A DNA stretch of 64,000 bases from UBA10939 sp050942745 (GCA_050942745.1 JBMNNX010000002.1:17544-81543); one strand, 5' to 3'. Positions 44,400 through 53,684 are shown, counted from the first letter of the stretch. A program made the numbers and translations. Notes: generated by a model from the sequence alone, not told the origin.

Positions 44400-44665
44400 T
44401 CATGGATTTGGTCGCGGTCATCGGGCTCGGCGTGCTGGGGGTGAGCATCGCGCTGAGCGGGGTCCGCGCGGCCGTCGGCCCGTCGCTGTTCGACCGCGCT
44501 CTGGCGTTCGATTGCATCAGCTTCAACTTCGCCGGCTGCGTCCTGCTCGCCTCTATCCTGATGAGGAGCGACCTCTTCATCGAGGTGGTGCTGGTCATCG
44601 CGCTGCTCGGCTTCATGGCGACGATCACTGTCGCCTTCTATCTGGAGGGCACGCTCGTTGAGTGA
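44396..44665 (+). CDS. mrpF: Na+/H+ antiporter subunit F
   Basis: An 89-residue protein with three helices, including VRAAVGPSLFDRALAFD, the conserved MrpF loop, and the C-terminal FMATITVAFYLEGTLVE. Start GTG at 44396 overlaps the mrpE stop; an internal ATG at 44402 is equally possible and changes two residues. Confidence 0.92.
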   Translation: MIMDLVAVIGLGVLGVSIALSGVRAAVGPSLFDRALAFDCISFNFAGCVLLASILMRSDLFIEVVLVIALLGFMATITVAFYLEGTLVE

Positions 44666-45056
44666 GTGGGTGGTCAGCGCCCTCATCGTCGTGGGCGTCT
44701 TCTTCATGTTCGTCTCGTCGCTCGGCGTCCTGAGGCTCTCGGACTTCTACACGCGCATCCACGCGCCGACGAAGGCGGCGACCCTCGGGCTCTCCTCGCT
44801 GCTCATCGCCTTCGCGGTCGCGGTGCCGCAGACGACGGCGATCACCAAGGTGCTGCTCGCCATCGGCCTGGTCGCGGCGACCGTGCCGGTGGGCTCACAC
44901 ATCCTCATGCGCGCGGCCTATAGGTCGAACGTGCCTCGAGTGCGCGAGACGAAGCTCGACGAGTATCGCGAGGAGCTCGAGCGGCGGCGAAGGCGGCGGG
45001 AGGAGCGTCCCGAGTCCAAGGACGTGCTGCAGGAGCAGCCGGAGAGGCAGTTGTAA
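44658..45056 (+). CDS. mrpG: Na+/H+ antiporter subunit G
   Basis: A 132-residue protein, last of the operon. Three helices match MrpG: GVFFMFVSSLGVLRLSDFYTR, LGLSSLLIAFAVAV and KVLLAIGLVAATVPVGSHIL. The tail of 40 residues is Arg/Glu rich. TTG at 44658 overlaps mrpF by 8 bp. The operon is followed by repeat-rich DNA with hairpins that may act as a terminator. Confidence 0.92.
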   Translation: MSEWVVSALIVVGVFFMFVSSLGVLRLSDFYTRIHAPTKAATLGLSSLLIAFAVAVPQTTAITKVLLAIGLVAATVPVGSHILMRAAYRSNVPRVRETKLDEYREELERRRRRREERPESKDVLQEQPERQL

Positions 45057-45068
45057 TCGGTGCATCGC

Positions 45069-45155
45069 GGGGCGCCGGCCTTCGTGCCGGCGGGTTCCGG
45101 AGCGCCGCCCGCGCGCCGGCGGGTTCCGGAGCGCCGGCCTTCGTGCCGGCCTCAG
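45069..45155. repeat. Palindromic repeat family B, two copies plus a variant
   Basis: GCGCCGGCCTTCGTGCCGGC occurs near 45071 and 45136. Between them lies a related GAGCGCCGCCCGCGCGCCGGC variant, each followed by GGGTTCCG. The same core is amplified at 34566-34990. Confidence 0.7.
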
Positions 45156-45197
45156 GGCACTCCGGCGATTCGCGGCGAATCTGGTCGATTCCTCGAC

Positions 45198-45370
45198 GGG
45201 CGCATTGCCAATTGCCATGCGCCCGTACCGACCTGCGACGGGCGCATTGCCATGCTTGCCATGCGCCCCTATCGACCTGCGACGGGCGCATTGCCATGCC
45301 ATTGCCATGCGCCCGCACCGACCTGGAACGGGCGCATTGCCATGCCATTGCCATGCGCCCCTACCGACCT
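45198..45370. repeat. Palindromic repeat family A, four tandem units
   Basis: Units start at 45198, 45240, 45284 and 45330, with lengths of 42, 44, 46 and 41 bp. Each begins GGGCGCATTGCC, contains a variable CATGC/CATTG section, then GCCATGCGCCC followed by TACCGACCT-like sequence. Lengths grow by small internal duplications. Confidence 0.85.
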
Positions 45371-45397
45371 CGGTTTCGCCGGGGCGGTCGCACTGCT

Positions 45398-46543
45398 CTA
45401 GTCGAGCGAGAAGTTGGCTCTCGCCGCCTGCTCGCGCAGGGAATCGAGGATGGCGCCGTCGAAGGTCGCCGCGCCCGAGGCGGCCCGCTTCTTCTCCTCG
45501 GCGGCGAGGTAGGCGCGGCGTTGGGCCTCGAGCTTCCGCATCCGGGTGCGGATCTGCTCTCTCTCCTTCGCCTTCTCGGCGACGAAGGCCTGGCGCTCGG
45601 CTTCGTCCATCGTCTGCATCTCGGCGGGGAGGGCGGCCGGCGCGACGGAGGTCATGGCCCGGCCCCCGGCAGTCGCGTCAACCAAGTCCCAGTCCTCGGC
45701 GCGGTACTGCTCCTTTGCCTTGGCGAGGGCGCGGTTGACGCCTGCGCCCTGGCCGGCCGATTCGGCGTTGCGGTCTTCGCGCGCCTGGCGGGCCTTGGCC
45801 TCCGAGCCCTTGGCACCAAAGGCGATGTAGGTCTCGTTGAGTTGCCGCCCGAGCCGGGCGAGCTCGGCGTCCTGCGGCGCGGCGATGTGCGCGACCCTGC
45901 GGTTCGAGTCGATGAACGAGTAGCGGCCGTCGCCGAGCAGCGCGCCCTGCTTCCAGCCGTTCCGGATTCCCTGCTGCTCGCTGCCGCAGAAGATGGTGTT
46001 GACGGTGATTCCCTTGGAGATCGCCCGCCTGACGGCGGCCGTGTAGTCGATGTCGCCCTGGGTGAACGGCTCGTTTCCGGCGATGAAGATCATCTTCAAC
46101 GTGCCCTTGCTCGAGCGCCACTCGAGCTCGCGGGTGGCCGCGTCGATGACCTCGCCGCAGAACTCGTCGCCGCCGCTCGTCGTCAGGCCGTGGAGCTGCT
46201 CGGAGACGCGGTCGAGGTCCGCCGTCAGGTCTGACACCTTTCGCAGAAACCCGCTCTTCGCCGAGAGCCGGTCGTTGCCGTACTCGTAGAGCGCTACCTC
46301 GAGGCGCGGCGCCTTTCCCGAGTACCGGGCGCGGGCGAACTCGTTGACGATCTTCCAAAGCTGCGACTTCGCCTGCCCGATGAGGCCGTCCATGCTGTTG
46401 GAGGTGTCGAGCAGGAGGGCGATTTGAATCACCGGCTGCGGCTTCGATTCCTGGCTCGCGGGGATCGGCTCGGGGGACTTGGCGAGAGCGGGGGCGGCGA
46501 TCGCGACGGCGCTGGCGAGGATCGCAGCGAACAGGCGGGTCAT
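45398..46543 (-). CDS. Exported von Willebrand factor A domain protein
   Basis: A 381-residue protein with a signal peptide (cleavage after PALA, about residue 21). The VWA domain at about 40-230 has the MIDAS motif DTSNSM and a Thr in the TTSGGDEF loop, so metal binding is likely. The C-terminal 120 residues are helical and Lys/Arg/Glu rich (REQIRTRMRKLEAQRRAY), probably coiled coil. The start at 46543 follows GGAGGAAGAG directly. Probably periplasmic and involved in protein assembly; partner unknown. It converges with the mrp operon across repeat DNA. Confidence 0.82.
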   Translation of the reverse strand: MTRLFAAILASAVAIAAPALAKSPEPIPASQESKPQPVIQIALLLDTSNSMDGLIGQAKSQLWKIVNEFARARYSGKAPRLEVALYEYGNDRLSAKSGFLRKVSDLTADLDRVSEQLHGLTTSGGDEFCGEVIDAATRELEWRSSKGTLKMIFIAGNEPFTQGDIDYTAAVRRAISKGITVNTIFCGSEQQGIRNGWKQGALLGDGRYSFIDSNRRVAHIAAPQDAELARLGRQLNETYIAFGAKGSEAKARQAREDRNAESAGQGAGVNRALAKAKEQYRAEDWDLVDATAGGRAMTSVAPAALPAEMQTMDEAERQAFVAEKAKEREQIRTRMRKLEAQRRAYLAAEEKKRAASGAATFDGAILDSLREQAARANFSLD

Positions 46544-46865
46544 GGTCTCTTCCTCCAAAGGAGCCCGGGAGCGGGCTGGCCCGGAAGAGAACGGATGACG
46601 GCGGGCGAGGATCTACGCACGCCTTCGGCGCCCGCCGCGAGGCCGTCCCGCCGGTGTCGCCCGCCGCGGCCGCGGCGCCGGGCGGGCGAGGGCGCGCGGC
46701 AGCTCGCGCTCAGCCGCTTGCGCCCAGGCAGCGCGCCTGTCTTCAAGGTTCGGGACCGAGCTCGGCTGATGCCCGCGCGATGGCGGTTCCTGGATGGCTC
46801 GGCGTGTTGGATTGCCAAGTGGCCGCCGCGCGTGGGATCGTCCGCCCCCCGACACGAGCGAGAAG
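46544..46865. other. 322-bp divergent intergenic region
   Basis: It separates the VWA gene and the methyltransferase gene, so two promoters should lie here. It is very GC rich; I see no consensus promoter or small gene. Confidence 0.4.
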
Positions 46866-47789
46866 ATGACGACGAACCCCGTGAACAGCTCCGCCTACTG
46901 GGATGCGCGCTTCGACCAGGACTGGGAGTCGGCCGGCGGACGCGAAGAGACGCGCTTCTTCTGCGACCTCGCGCTGCGCTACCTGCCGAAGTGGGTCGCG
47001 AAGGACATCCGCAGCCACGCGCTGTCGATCTGCGACTGGGGGTGCGCCCTCGGAGACGCGCTCGAAGCCCTGGCCGCGAGCTTCCCCGAGTCGAAGCTGA
47101 CCGGAGTGGATATCGCGCCTACCGCGATCGAGCGGGCGCGCGAGCGCTACCCCGACTTCAGCTTCCACACCCTCGACGATCTGCCGGAGGATGCGTCGTT
47201 CGACGTCGTCGTCTGCTCCAACACGCTGGAACACCACGATCGGCCCCTCGAGCTGCTGCAGCAGATGCTCGAGCGCGCCCGGCGCTATGCGCTGGTGCTG
47301 GTTCCCTTCCGCGAAGCGCCCCGTATCGACGAGCACCTCAGCACCTTCGACTACAACTCCTTCCCGCTGCGGATCGGCGCCTTCCACCTGCTGCACTTCC
47401 GCTCGATCCCCTGCGCCTCGATCCCGAAGAGCTGCTGGAGCGGCGAGCAACTGCTCGTCGTGTTCGGGCACGCGGACCACGTGGACCTGCGCGAGTACCG
47501 CCTGCAGTCGCTCATCCAAGGCATGGCCGACGCCGAGGCAGACCTGCGCGAGCGCTTGGGCCGGCTCGAGAGGCAGCTCGCCCAGCTCCCCGAGGTGCGC
47601 AAGGCGCTGCAGGAGAGCATCGAGCAGCAACAGCAGCTCGAACGAGCCCTCGAATCGATGCGCCAGCAGCTCGCGGACGCTCGCGCCTCGAAGGCGTGGC
47701 GCCTCGCCAACAGTTGCCACGCGCTCGCGAACAGGTCGGGTTTGCCCGCGGTCGCTTCGGAGCTGCGCTCCCGGCTGAAGCGGCGCTGA
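46866..47789 (+). CDS. SAM-dependent methyltransferase with C-terminal coiled coil
   Basis: A 307-residue class I methyltransferase. Motif I is CDWGCALGDALEAL near residue 58, followed by LTGVDIAPTAIERAR, and a VVVCSNTLEHHDRP post-motif. Residues 220-290 form a coiled coil (RERLGRLERQLAQL, ESIEQQQQLERALESM). The substrate is unknown; together with the two following glycosyltransferases on the opposite strand, a role in surface glycan or lipid decoration is plausible. Start at 46866. Confidence 0.8.
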   Translation: MTTNPVNSSAYWDARFDQDWESAGGREETRFFCDLALRYLPKWVAKDIRSHALSICDWGCALGDALEALAASFPESKLTGVDIAPTAIERARERYPDFSFHTLDDLPEDASFDVVVCSNTLEHHDRPLELLQQMLERARRYALVLVPFREAPRIDEHLSTFDYNSFPLRIGAFHLLHFRSIPCASIPKSCWSGEQLLVVFGHADHVDLREYRLQSLIQGMADAEADLRERLGRLERQLAQLPEVRKALQESIEQQQQLERALESMRQQLADARASKAWRLANSCHALANRSGLPAVASELRSRLKRR

Positions 47790-47830
47790 TCGCGCGCCCC
47801 GCCCGCGGGCAGCTTCGACGGGCCGGGTTC

Positions 47831-49459
47831 TCAGGGCCGCGCGAGGTTGCGCGCCTTCTGCAACACCCGGCGCGCGAGGAGCGCTGACAGCCCGCGGATG
47901 CCGAGCTCGGTCTCGACCGGAGCCGCTCGCGCCGCGCCCGGCTGCAGCGAAGCCTCCGGGCCCATCGCGAGGACGTCCATCGCGATGCGGATCTCGCGCG
48001 CGCCCTCGGGCACCTTGCTGCAGTCGAGCGACAGCTCGCCTGACCCGCTCTCGAAGCGCCATAGCCCGCTCGCGTCGCGAGCCTCCGGTCCCTTCATGGG
48101 AACCTGGACGCTGTCGCCGTTCGCGAGCCGGACGAGCGCAGGCGTCGGCTTCGCGAGGAACGGCAGACCGTCGAATAGCCGTGCGCGAAGCTCCCGCAGC
48201 GGTTTGCCCGGGAGCTCGATCGTCAACGCGGCATCCGGCCCCGCCAGGTCTCGAACCATTCGCTGATGGCTGACAGGCTCGCCCGCCGCGTCCTCGGTCG
48301 TCCATCGGCACCAGGCGGAAGCCGGGTAGAAGCAGCACCGTTCGAGGTCTGTCAGGAACAGCGCGGGGTGGGCGGCGACGTCGAGCGCCGGGGCGATCCG
48401 GTCGAGCCCTCGAAGCTGCTCTTGGCCCTGCTCGATCAGCTCGTGGGCGCGATCGAAGACGCGCAGGTTCGCGCGGCGGATCTCGTCGAGCTCGACGCTG
48501 CCCGGAACCTTCCCGGACGAAAAGTCGTCGAGCGCGAGGCAGCGGCCGCCGAGATCGATGAAGTCGCCCATTTCCGGCAGCTTCGCGATGGGGACGACGC
48601 CGTAGGCCAGGTACTCGTAAAGCTTCGTCGGACAGGCGACCCGGTTGACGGCGGTCTCCTTGCGCAGCACGAACCCGAAGTCGGCCTCCTCGTACTCCTC
48701 GGCGAGCCGCTCGGGCGGGCAACGGCGAATGGTGACGTGCTCGGCGACCCCCGCCCGCGTCGCCGCCGCCTTCATCCCCTCGATGTCGTCGGTCAGGAAG
48801 CGGAATTGGTAGCGGCCCAGCAGCCGGCGCGCCGTCTCCATCATCAGCTCGACGTTCTGCCACGCCTGCGTGCCGCCGGCGTAGACGACGATAGGGCGTT
48901 CGCGAGGCTGCCGCTCCAGGCTGTTCGCGATGGGCCGCTCGTTGTGGATCGGCATGAGGATGAAGCGCGTCTTCAGCCCGGGGTACTTCTCGCGATAGTG
49001 GCGCTCCATCGCGCGGGTGACGACCACGACGGCCGCGCTCTGCTCGAGCGCCAGCTTCTCGTAGTCCTCGAACATGCGCGCCGACTGCGGCTCTCCCTGC
49101 AGCAGCGCCTCCTCCGGCGCTATCCCGTGGCTGTCGGTGACGATCTTCCCGCTGCGGTAGTACGGCAGCAGGTACTGCGCCGAGTGCATCGTGTGGGCGT
49201 AGACGAAGTCCGCGCGCCCGAGCAGCTCGAGGAAGCGGCGCCGGTGGCCCGTCAGGCGAAAGTCGATGGGGAAGAAGCTGCTCTTCTCGTCCACCTGCTG
49301 GATCTTCGGCTCGAAGCTCAGCTCGTGCGTGACGAACTGCGACGGGAAGACGTAGCAGCGCTCGCGGGAGGCGAACAGCGCGTCCACCGCCGCGATGCGG
49401 CGCATCCAACCGTTGGCAGCCCGATCGGCGAACGGATAGGGCCCGAAGACGACGATCAT
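47831..49459 (-). CDS. GT4-type glycosyltransferase
   Basis: A 542-residue protein. It starts MIVVFGPYPFADRAANG, the usual Rossmann opening of GT-B enzymes. VVVTRAMERHY and IVVYAGGTQAWQNVELM begin the C-terminal half, and CPTKLYEYLAYGVVPIAK is the nucleotide-sugar binding region with its Glu. About 150 extra C-terminal residues follow (beta-rich, DALTIELPGKPLREL type). It probably adds a sugar to a polysaccharide or lipid carrier at the inner membrane. ATG at 49459 with GGAGAG upstream overlaps the previous stop as TGATG, so the two glycosyltransferases form one operon. Confidence 0.82.
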   Translation of the reverse strand: MIVVFGPYPFADRAANGWMRRIAAVDALFASRERCYVFPSQFVTHELSFEPKIQQVDEKSSFFPIDFRLTGHRRRFLELLGRADFVYAHTMHSAQYLLPYYRSGKIVTDSHGIAPEEALLQGEPQSARMFEDYEKLALEQSAAVVVVTRAMERHYREKYPGLKTRFILMPIHNERPIANSLERQPRERPIVVYAGGTQAWQNVELMMETARRLLGRYQFRFLTDDIEGMKAAATRAGVAEHVTIRRCPPERLAEEYEEADFGFVLRKETAVNRVACPTKLYEYLAYGVVPIAKLPEMGDFIDLGGRCLALDDFSSGKVPGSVELDEIRRANLRVFDRAHELIEQGQEQLRGLDRIAPALDVAAHPALFLTDLERCCFYPASAWCRWTTEDAAGEPVSHQRMVRDLAGPDAALTIELPGKPLRELRARLFDGLPFLAKPTPALVRLANGDSVQVPMKGPEARDASGLWRFESGSGELSLDCSKVPEGAREIRIAMDVLAMGPEASLQPGAARAAPVETELGIRGLSALLARRVLQKARNLARP

Positions 49460-51207
49460 CAGCTCTCCAGATACTTGGACTGTCTCTGCGGAAGGTGGCT
49501 GATCCAGCGCAGGTCGCGGGGCGCGCCTCCGGCGAGCAGATGGCCGAAGAGGGCGACATGGCGCTGGTAGGCCTCCTCCGGGCTTTGGCACCCGTAGCCG
49601 ACCGTCGGCCGGTGCGGGATGCGCTCCATGGTCGCCAGCTCGCGCAGCGCGTCCGCGAGCGCCCGGCGCACACGATCGACGCCCGAGTTGCCGAGCAGCG
49701 CCTGATCGAAGTCCGCGAGCGTCAGGGTGCGCCAGTCATCGAAGGCCGCCGGAAGGAGTATCCCTGGCGTCCCGCGGAGCTGCTCGACGGCCGCGCCCAC
49801 TTCGGTCGAGACGACCGGCGTCCCGCGCCGCAGTGCCTCGGAGATGGCGAGGCTCCACCCTTCGCTGAACGAGGGCATGACGAGCGCGGTCGCCAGATCG
49901 AGGAAGCGGTGGACGTCGCCGCGCCGTCCGACGAAAGCCACCTGCGACTCGAGCCCGTGGGCGGTGACGAATGCCCTCAGGCGATCGCCGCACTCCTCGC
50001 GAAGCTGGCCGCCGACGAAGACGAGCCGACACCGGGGGCATTCGGGCGCTATCTCCGCGAACGCCTCAAGCAGCAGGTGCTGGCCTTTCACCGGGTAGAG
50101 GCTGCCGACGTTGACGAAGACCGCCTCGTCCGGGCCGATGCCGAGCTCGGCGCGCAATCGCGCGCTCTCCTCGGGCGTCGAGGGCGGCGCCGTCGCGGCG
50201 TGACAGCCGTTCGGGAAGACGACCATCTTCGACGGCGACAGCCCGAGGTTGAGGTCGGCGAAACAGGCGACTATCGCCGAGACGCACGTATAGGCCGCGG
50301 TGACGCAGTCGGCCCGCTGCCAACGCTCGCGCTCCGCGTCGTCGAGCCAGAAGTAGGGGCTGTGGAGCGTCTGGACGAACGGAATCCCGGCCTCGTGGCT
50401 CGCCTCGGCCAGCGCTATGGAGTAGTGGGCGTTCACGAGCGCGACGCGGCGTTCGCGCAGCACCTGCGTCAGTTGCTCGCGCGAGGGCGGGAGCGCGACG
50501 TGTTCGAGGCCGGCGTCGGCGAGGGAGCGCGCGCCTTCGGGCGAGAGGAGGCCGGTCGTCCCGACTATCGCCTCGAACCCCGAAGCGTTCAGCCGTCGGG
50601 CGAGGTCGATGATGACGTTCTCGAGGCCGCCGAAGAGGAAGTCGCCGGTCTGCAGCATCACCACCCGGCGGTCGGGGCTATCGGGGAGCGGCGCGAGCTG
50701 AGGGGCTTGGAAGCGTGCGCCTCGCTGAACCGCCTGGACGAAGCGCTGCGCGATCCGCATGGCGTGGCCGAGGTCTGCAGCTTGGGCGACCAGCGGGTGG
50801 AGCAGGCTCAGCCTCTCGTAGCTCAAAGCGTCGAAGCAGATGACGAGATCGGTGTCCTCGTAGACGCGCGCCCTCTGCCGGTACAGGCCGCTGCCCCGGC
50901 TTCGGCAAAGAGCGACGACGATCCGATCTCTCAACGCTTCCTTGGGGAAGCGGGGCAGCTCGTCGCTGAAGATGACCATCGGCCGGGCCGATCGATCGGC
51001 TCGCGCGGTTCCCGGCTCGCTGGCTTGGCCGGTAGAAGAGCGGCATCCCTGCGCCTTGGCGAGCTCGCGCCGGACGAGGGAGCTCGGCGCCGGGCTCGAT
51101 TCGCAAGGAGGCCGCCCCTCGCCGTGGTCAGCTTCGGCCAGCGATTCGGCGACGAGGTCCGACAAGCGGAGCTTGCGGCAGGGCGAAAGGCGATTCAGGG
51201 CGATCAA
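49459..51207 (-). CDS. GT4-type glycosyltransferase, start uncertain
   Basis: A GT-B glycosyltransferase. From TTG at 51207 it is 582 residues; an internal ATG at 50979 and further upstream starts are possible. The catalytic part has VMLQTGDFLFGGLENVIIDL, then FVNVGSLYPVKGQHLLLEAF and PSFSEGWSLAISEALRRGTP, where the E-x7-E motif lies. About 150 N-terminal residues precede the GT-B fold and contain the segment RVYEDTDLVICFDALSYERL, so the true start may not be resolved. It precedes the other GT4 gene by a TGATG overlap. Acceptor and donor unknown. Confidence 0.75.
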   Translation of the reverse strand: MIALNRLSPCRKLRLSDLVAESLAEADHGEGRPPCESSPAPSSLVRRELAKAQGCRSSTGQASEPGTARADRSARPMVIFSDELPRFPKEALRDRIVVALCRSRGSGLYRQRARVYEDTDLVICFDALSYERLSLLHPLVAQAADLGHAMRIAQRFVQAVQRGARFQAPQLAPLPDSPDRRVVMLQTGDFLFGGLENVIIDLARRLNASGFEAIVGTTGLLSPEGARSLADAGLEHVALPPSREQLTQVLRERRVALVNAHYSIALAEASHEAGIPFVQTLHSPYFWLDDAERERWQRADCVTAAYTCVSAIVACFADLNLGLSPSKMVVFPNGCHAATAPPSTPEESARLRAELGIGPDEAVFVNVGSLYPVKGQHLLLEAFAEIAPECPRCRLVFVGGQLREECGDRLRAFVTAHGLESQVAFVGRRGDVHRFLDLATALVMPSFSEGWSLAISEALRRGTPVVSTEVGAAVEQLRGTPGILLPAAFDDWRTLTLADFDQALLGNSGVDRVRRALADALRELATMERIPHRPTVGYGCQSPEEAYQRHVALFGHLLAGGAPRDLRWISHLPQRQSKYLES

Positions 51208-51343
51208 GGTGTCGGCTCTCAGGGGCGTGGAGACTCCTCGATCTTCCAGGACAGTGCAACCGTCGCTTCGGCGCGCGCGGGCGAGGCCGCCTCGGCGCGC
51301 CCAGCGCGCGCGGCTCGCCTCGCCGGTCCGAGGAGGAGCTCGC

Positions 51344-51826
51344 TCACTGATACCCGCCGTAACAACAGGACTCGTCGCACGGGACGTCGCCGGGGGTGAC
51401 GCACCCCTTCGGCGAATGCGTGCAGCCAATAGGGCACGCTTCTTCGCTCTCCGCGGGGAGGCAGCCTCTTTGAGGCGAGGTGAGGAGCACGGCGCAGTGA
51501 TACCCGGAGCGGCACTCGCTGCCCTGACCGCAACGAGCGAGGCACATCCCGGTCGCGCCCGAGATATGGCAAGGCCCCAGGCCCGGACACTGGGCGTCCG
51601 CAAGACACGATTGCGTGCAGTAGCCGTCGGGGAAACTGGTGTTGCACTGGCCCGATTCGCACTCCGGGCTCGAGCGGCAGGCCTCGCCGAGCGCGGCGAG
51701 CTCGGGCTCGGGCCTGGGTTCGCGCATACCCTCCTCCGGAGCGAGGTCGTCTACGTCGTACACCAGCACGCAGCCGCTGAGGGTCGCCGCGAGCAGGGCG
51801 AGCGGGCACAGAAGGGCTCGACGCAT
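51344..51826 (-). CDS. Cys-rich lipoprotein
   Basis: A 160-residue lipoprotein. The signal peptide ends in LSGC (Cys at residue 19). Mature residues 40-155 carry about 16 Cys in a repeated pattern (CRSSPECESGQC, CTQSCLADAQC, CLARCGQGSEC, CRSGYHC), a style common in myxobacterial surface proteins. The Cys pairs probably form disulfides outside the cytoplasm. Start at 51826 is fixed by AAGGAGA upstream. It follows the CsgG-like gene by 21 bp. Confidence 0.82.
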   Translation of the reverse strand: MRRALLCPLALLAATLSGCVLVYDVDDLAPEEGMREPRPEPELAALGEACRSSPECESGQCNTSFPDGYCTQSCLADAQCPGLGPCHISGATGMCLARCGQGSECRSGYHCAVLLTSPQRGCLPAESEEACPIGCTHSPKGCVTPGDVPCDESCCYGGYQ

Positions 51827-51847
51827 GAAGGTCTCCTTGGGCATCGC

Positions 51848-52747
51848 CTAGAGCCGCCCGGAAACGCCGATCCCCAGCGAGGACGGACCGAGGGCGGGGT
51901 GAAACGCGACGGAGGAGGGCTCGTCGTCGCCTCCGGTGGTGAACAGGAGCACGGTGCCGACACCCGCCGCGACGATGCTGGCGCCGAGCAGCACGTCGGC
52001 CACGATCGCCTTGGTCTCGATGCCGCCTTTCTCCCTCGCGTAGATGGACGGGTAGCTCGGACTGTCTCGCTTGTCGCTCAGATCGTCGTAGGCCGACTTG
52101 GTGAGCAGGGCGAAGGCGCCGCTGCCGGCGAGCAGCAGGGCCCCGCCGCCTAGAGTCAGGTACGCGGGCAGCCTGTTCGAGCCGGAGCCCGACGGCTTGC
52201 TCGAGACGCTGGCCGCGGGCACGTCCTTGACCGGTGCGCTCGCGGACGGAGCCCGGCCGTGTCCGAGCGCCTGGAGAATCTCGCGCGCGGTGAGCTGGGC
52301 GGCCTCGACGAGGGCGTCCTCGTTGGGCTCGCAGAAGCGCGCGGCGCGGGCGACGACCTTTGCGCTGCGAACGTCAACGAGGATGAGCGAGAGCCTGTGG
52401 CGCGAGCCGATGGCCCCGACTTGCCCGGTCAACATGTACTCGACGCCCAGCGCGCCGCCGATCTCGGCCAGGCAGCTCGAGCTCTCGTCGCAGGCCAGCA
52501 GCTGGCGCTGTCGGTCGTAGTCGAGCATCGCGGTGATCTCATTGCGCGCGATCACCTCGAGCCCTTCGGCTCGACCGAGCTCGGTGGTGATGATCTCCGA
52601 GAGGATTTCTGCCGTTCCTTCGGAGAGCCTCTGAACCACTTCGAGGTTCATCACCGCGATCTTCGCGCGGGGAGGTGCGGCGCTGACCGTTGAGGAGAGC
52701 AGCAGGATGACCGCCGTGAACGTCCGGGTCGGGATTCGAAAGTTCAT
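51848..52747 (-). CDS. Exported CsgG/FlgO-like protein with two C-terminal membrane helices
   Basis: A 299-residue protein. A signal peptide (cleavage near SAAP, residue 25) is followed by a domain resembling FlgO/CsgG-type subunits: KIAVMNLEVVQRLSEGTAE, EVIARNEITAML, CLAEIGGALGVEYMLTGQVG. Such domains often bind or form oligomers at the outer membrane. After a Ser/Pro linker come two hydrophobic segments (about 205-225 and 255-275). Homology is a fold-level impression. It probably heads an operon with the Cys-rich lipoprotein. Confidence 0.65.
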   Translation of the reverse strand: MNFRIPTRTFTAVILLLSSTVSAAPPRAKIAVMNLEVVQRLSEGTAEILSEIITTELGRAEGLEVIARNEITAMLDYDRQRQLLACDESSSCLAEIGGALGVEYMLTGQVGAIGSRHRLSLILVDVRSAKVVARAARFCEPNEDALVEAAQLTAREILQALGHGRAPSASAPVKDVPAASVSSKPSGSGSNRLPAYLTLGGGALLLAGSGAFALLTKSAYDDLSDKRDSPSYPSIYAREKGGIETKAIVADVLLGASIVAAGVGTVLLFTTGGDDEPSSVAFHPALGPSSLGIGVSGRL

Positions 52748-52852
52748 GGCCGCGCATGATAGTCCAGACGACACTTTGACCTGCAGCGTTGCGTGTCGAT
52801 GAAGCGGCCTGGTACTGGCGGTGAACCGTACGGGCGGTTGAAAGGGGTGGAC

Positions 52853-52927
52853 GGCGGAGCTCCAGCTCCGCCAAACGCCGTGGCCGGCAACCCGGAATTC
52901 GCGCGGTGTTCGCACGTGTGAACACCG
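52853..52927. repeat. Two palindromes upstream of the CsgG-like gene
   Basis: GGCGGAGCT-CC-AGCTCCGCC (52853-52872) is a perfect 9-bp inverted repeat. CGGTGTTC-GCACGTGT-GAACACCG (52904-52927) is a nearly perfect 24-bp palindrome with one mismatch. They lie 105 and 157 bp upstream of the start at 52747 and just after the stop at 52969. Operator or terminator roles are both possible. Confidence 0.5.
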
Positions 52928-52968
52928 GCCCGCCTTCCTGTCCGCGGACGTCCGCGCGCTTCGCCGAC

Positions 52969-53684
52969 TCAAAAAACGAAGCTCGCCCCCGCCACCAACC
53001 CGCCGTCGAGCGGAGCGACGCCGACCAGCCTCGCTCCGGAATCGGCCCGTTCGCCCGGCTCGAGGACCAGACGGTTGTGGCCTCTGTTCGTCAGGCCGAC
53101 GAGCCCTCCGACCAGCGCGATCGTGGCGCCCACGCCGGCGGCGATGAGCCCGCCTTTCGCAAACCGAAGCTCGCGGCCCTCGCCGCCCTCGGCGCGCGAC
53201 GCGCCGGCGAAGATGACCTCGCCGACCGCGAGAGCGGCGCCGACGAGCGCGGTTCCGCCGCCCACCGCGAGGCTCGTTATCCCGAGCGCTAGCATCCCGC
53301 CGTCGCGCTTCTCGAAGTCACCCGCGCGGCCCCGGGCGCCAGGTTCAGAGTCTGCTTGAACTCCGCATCGCCGGTCACGGTGATGCGGTTTACGACCGCA
53401 AAGAGCGAGAGCGTGCATGGCGTCTCGCAGCTCTTGCCTTCGGCGTGAACGACGTAGCGCGCGTCCGGTTCCGCGGCGACGAAGGTGACCAGGCACTGGT
53501 CCTGCGCCGGATCGACGGCTGCGGGCGGCGCGGCGAGCGCGACACAGCCCGAAGTCTCCTGCGACCACCGCTGTCCGGTCGGGCAGCAGTGGGCGCCGTT
53601 CGGGCTCGCCCGTTCAGTCGGGCATTCTGGCTGCGCAAACGCGAGCGCAGGGAGGAACGGCAAGACGAAGAGAGCGAATCGCAT
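52969..53684 (-). CDS. Exported PEGA-like membrane protein, frameshifted
   Basis: From ATG at 53684 a signal peptide (ending LAFAQ) leads to a Cys-containing domain and a PEGA-like beta section (YVVHAEGKSCETPCTLSL, FKQTLNLAPGAARV). The frame then stops at 53289-53291. A second frame, starting near 53320, continues with FEKRDGGMLALGITSLAVGG and two hydrophobic segments, ending at 52969. A one-base deletion near 53316-53321 explains this; one extra base restores VTFEKRDGG. As with the gene at 6303, sequence error or a true null allele cannot be told apart here. If intact, it is about 238 residues in the envelope. Confidence 0.7.

Larger units (their letters stand above)
45057..45397. other. 341-bp intergenic region made of two palindrome families
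   Basis: After mrpG, two family B hairpins and a variant (about 45069-45160) are followed by four tandem family A units (45198-45370). No gene is visible. The convergent arrangement of mrpG and the VWA gene suits terminator function. Confidence 0.6.

Noticed and set aside
39079..45056. Operon taken as complex I or formate hydrogenlyase
   Set aside because: All seven genes match MrpA-G in order, and the MrpE, F and G subunits have no complex I counterparts.
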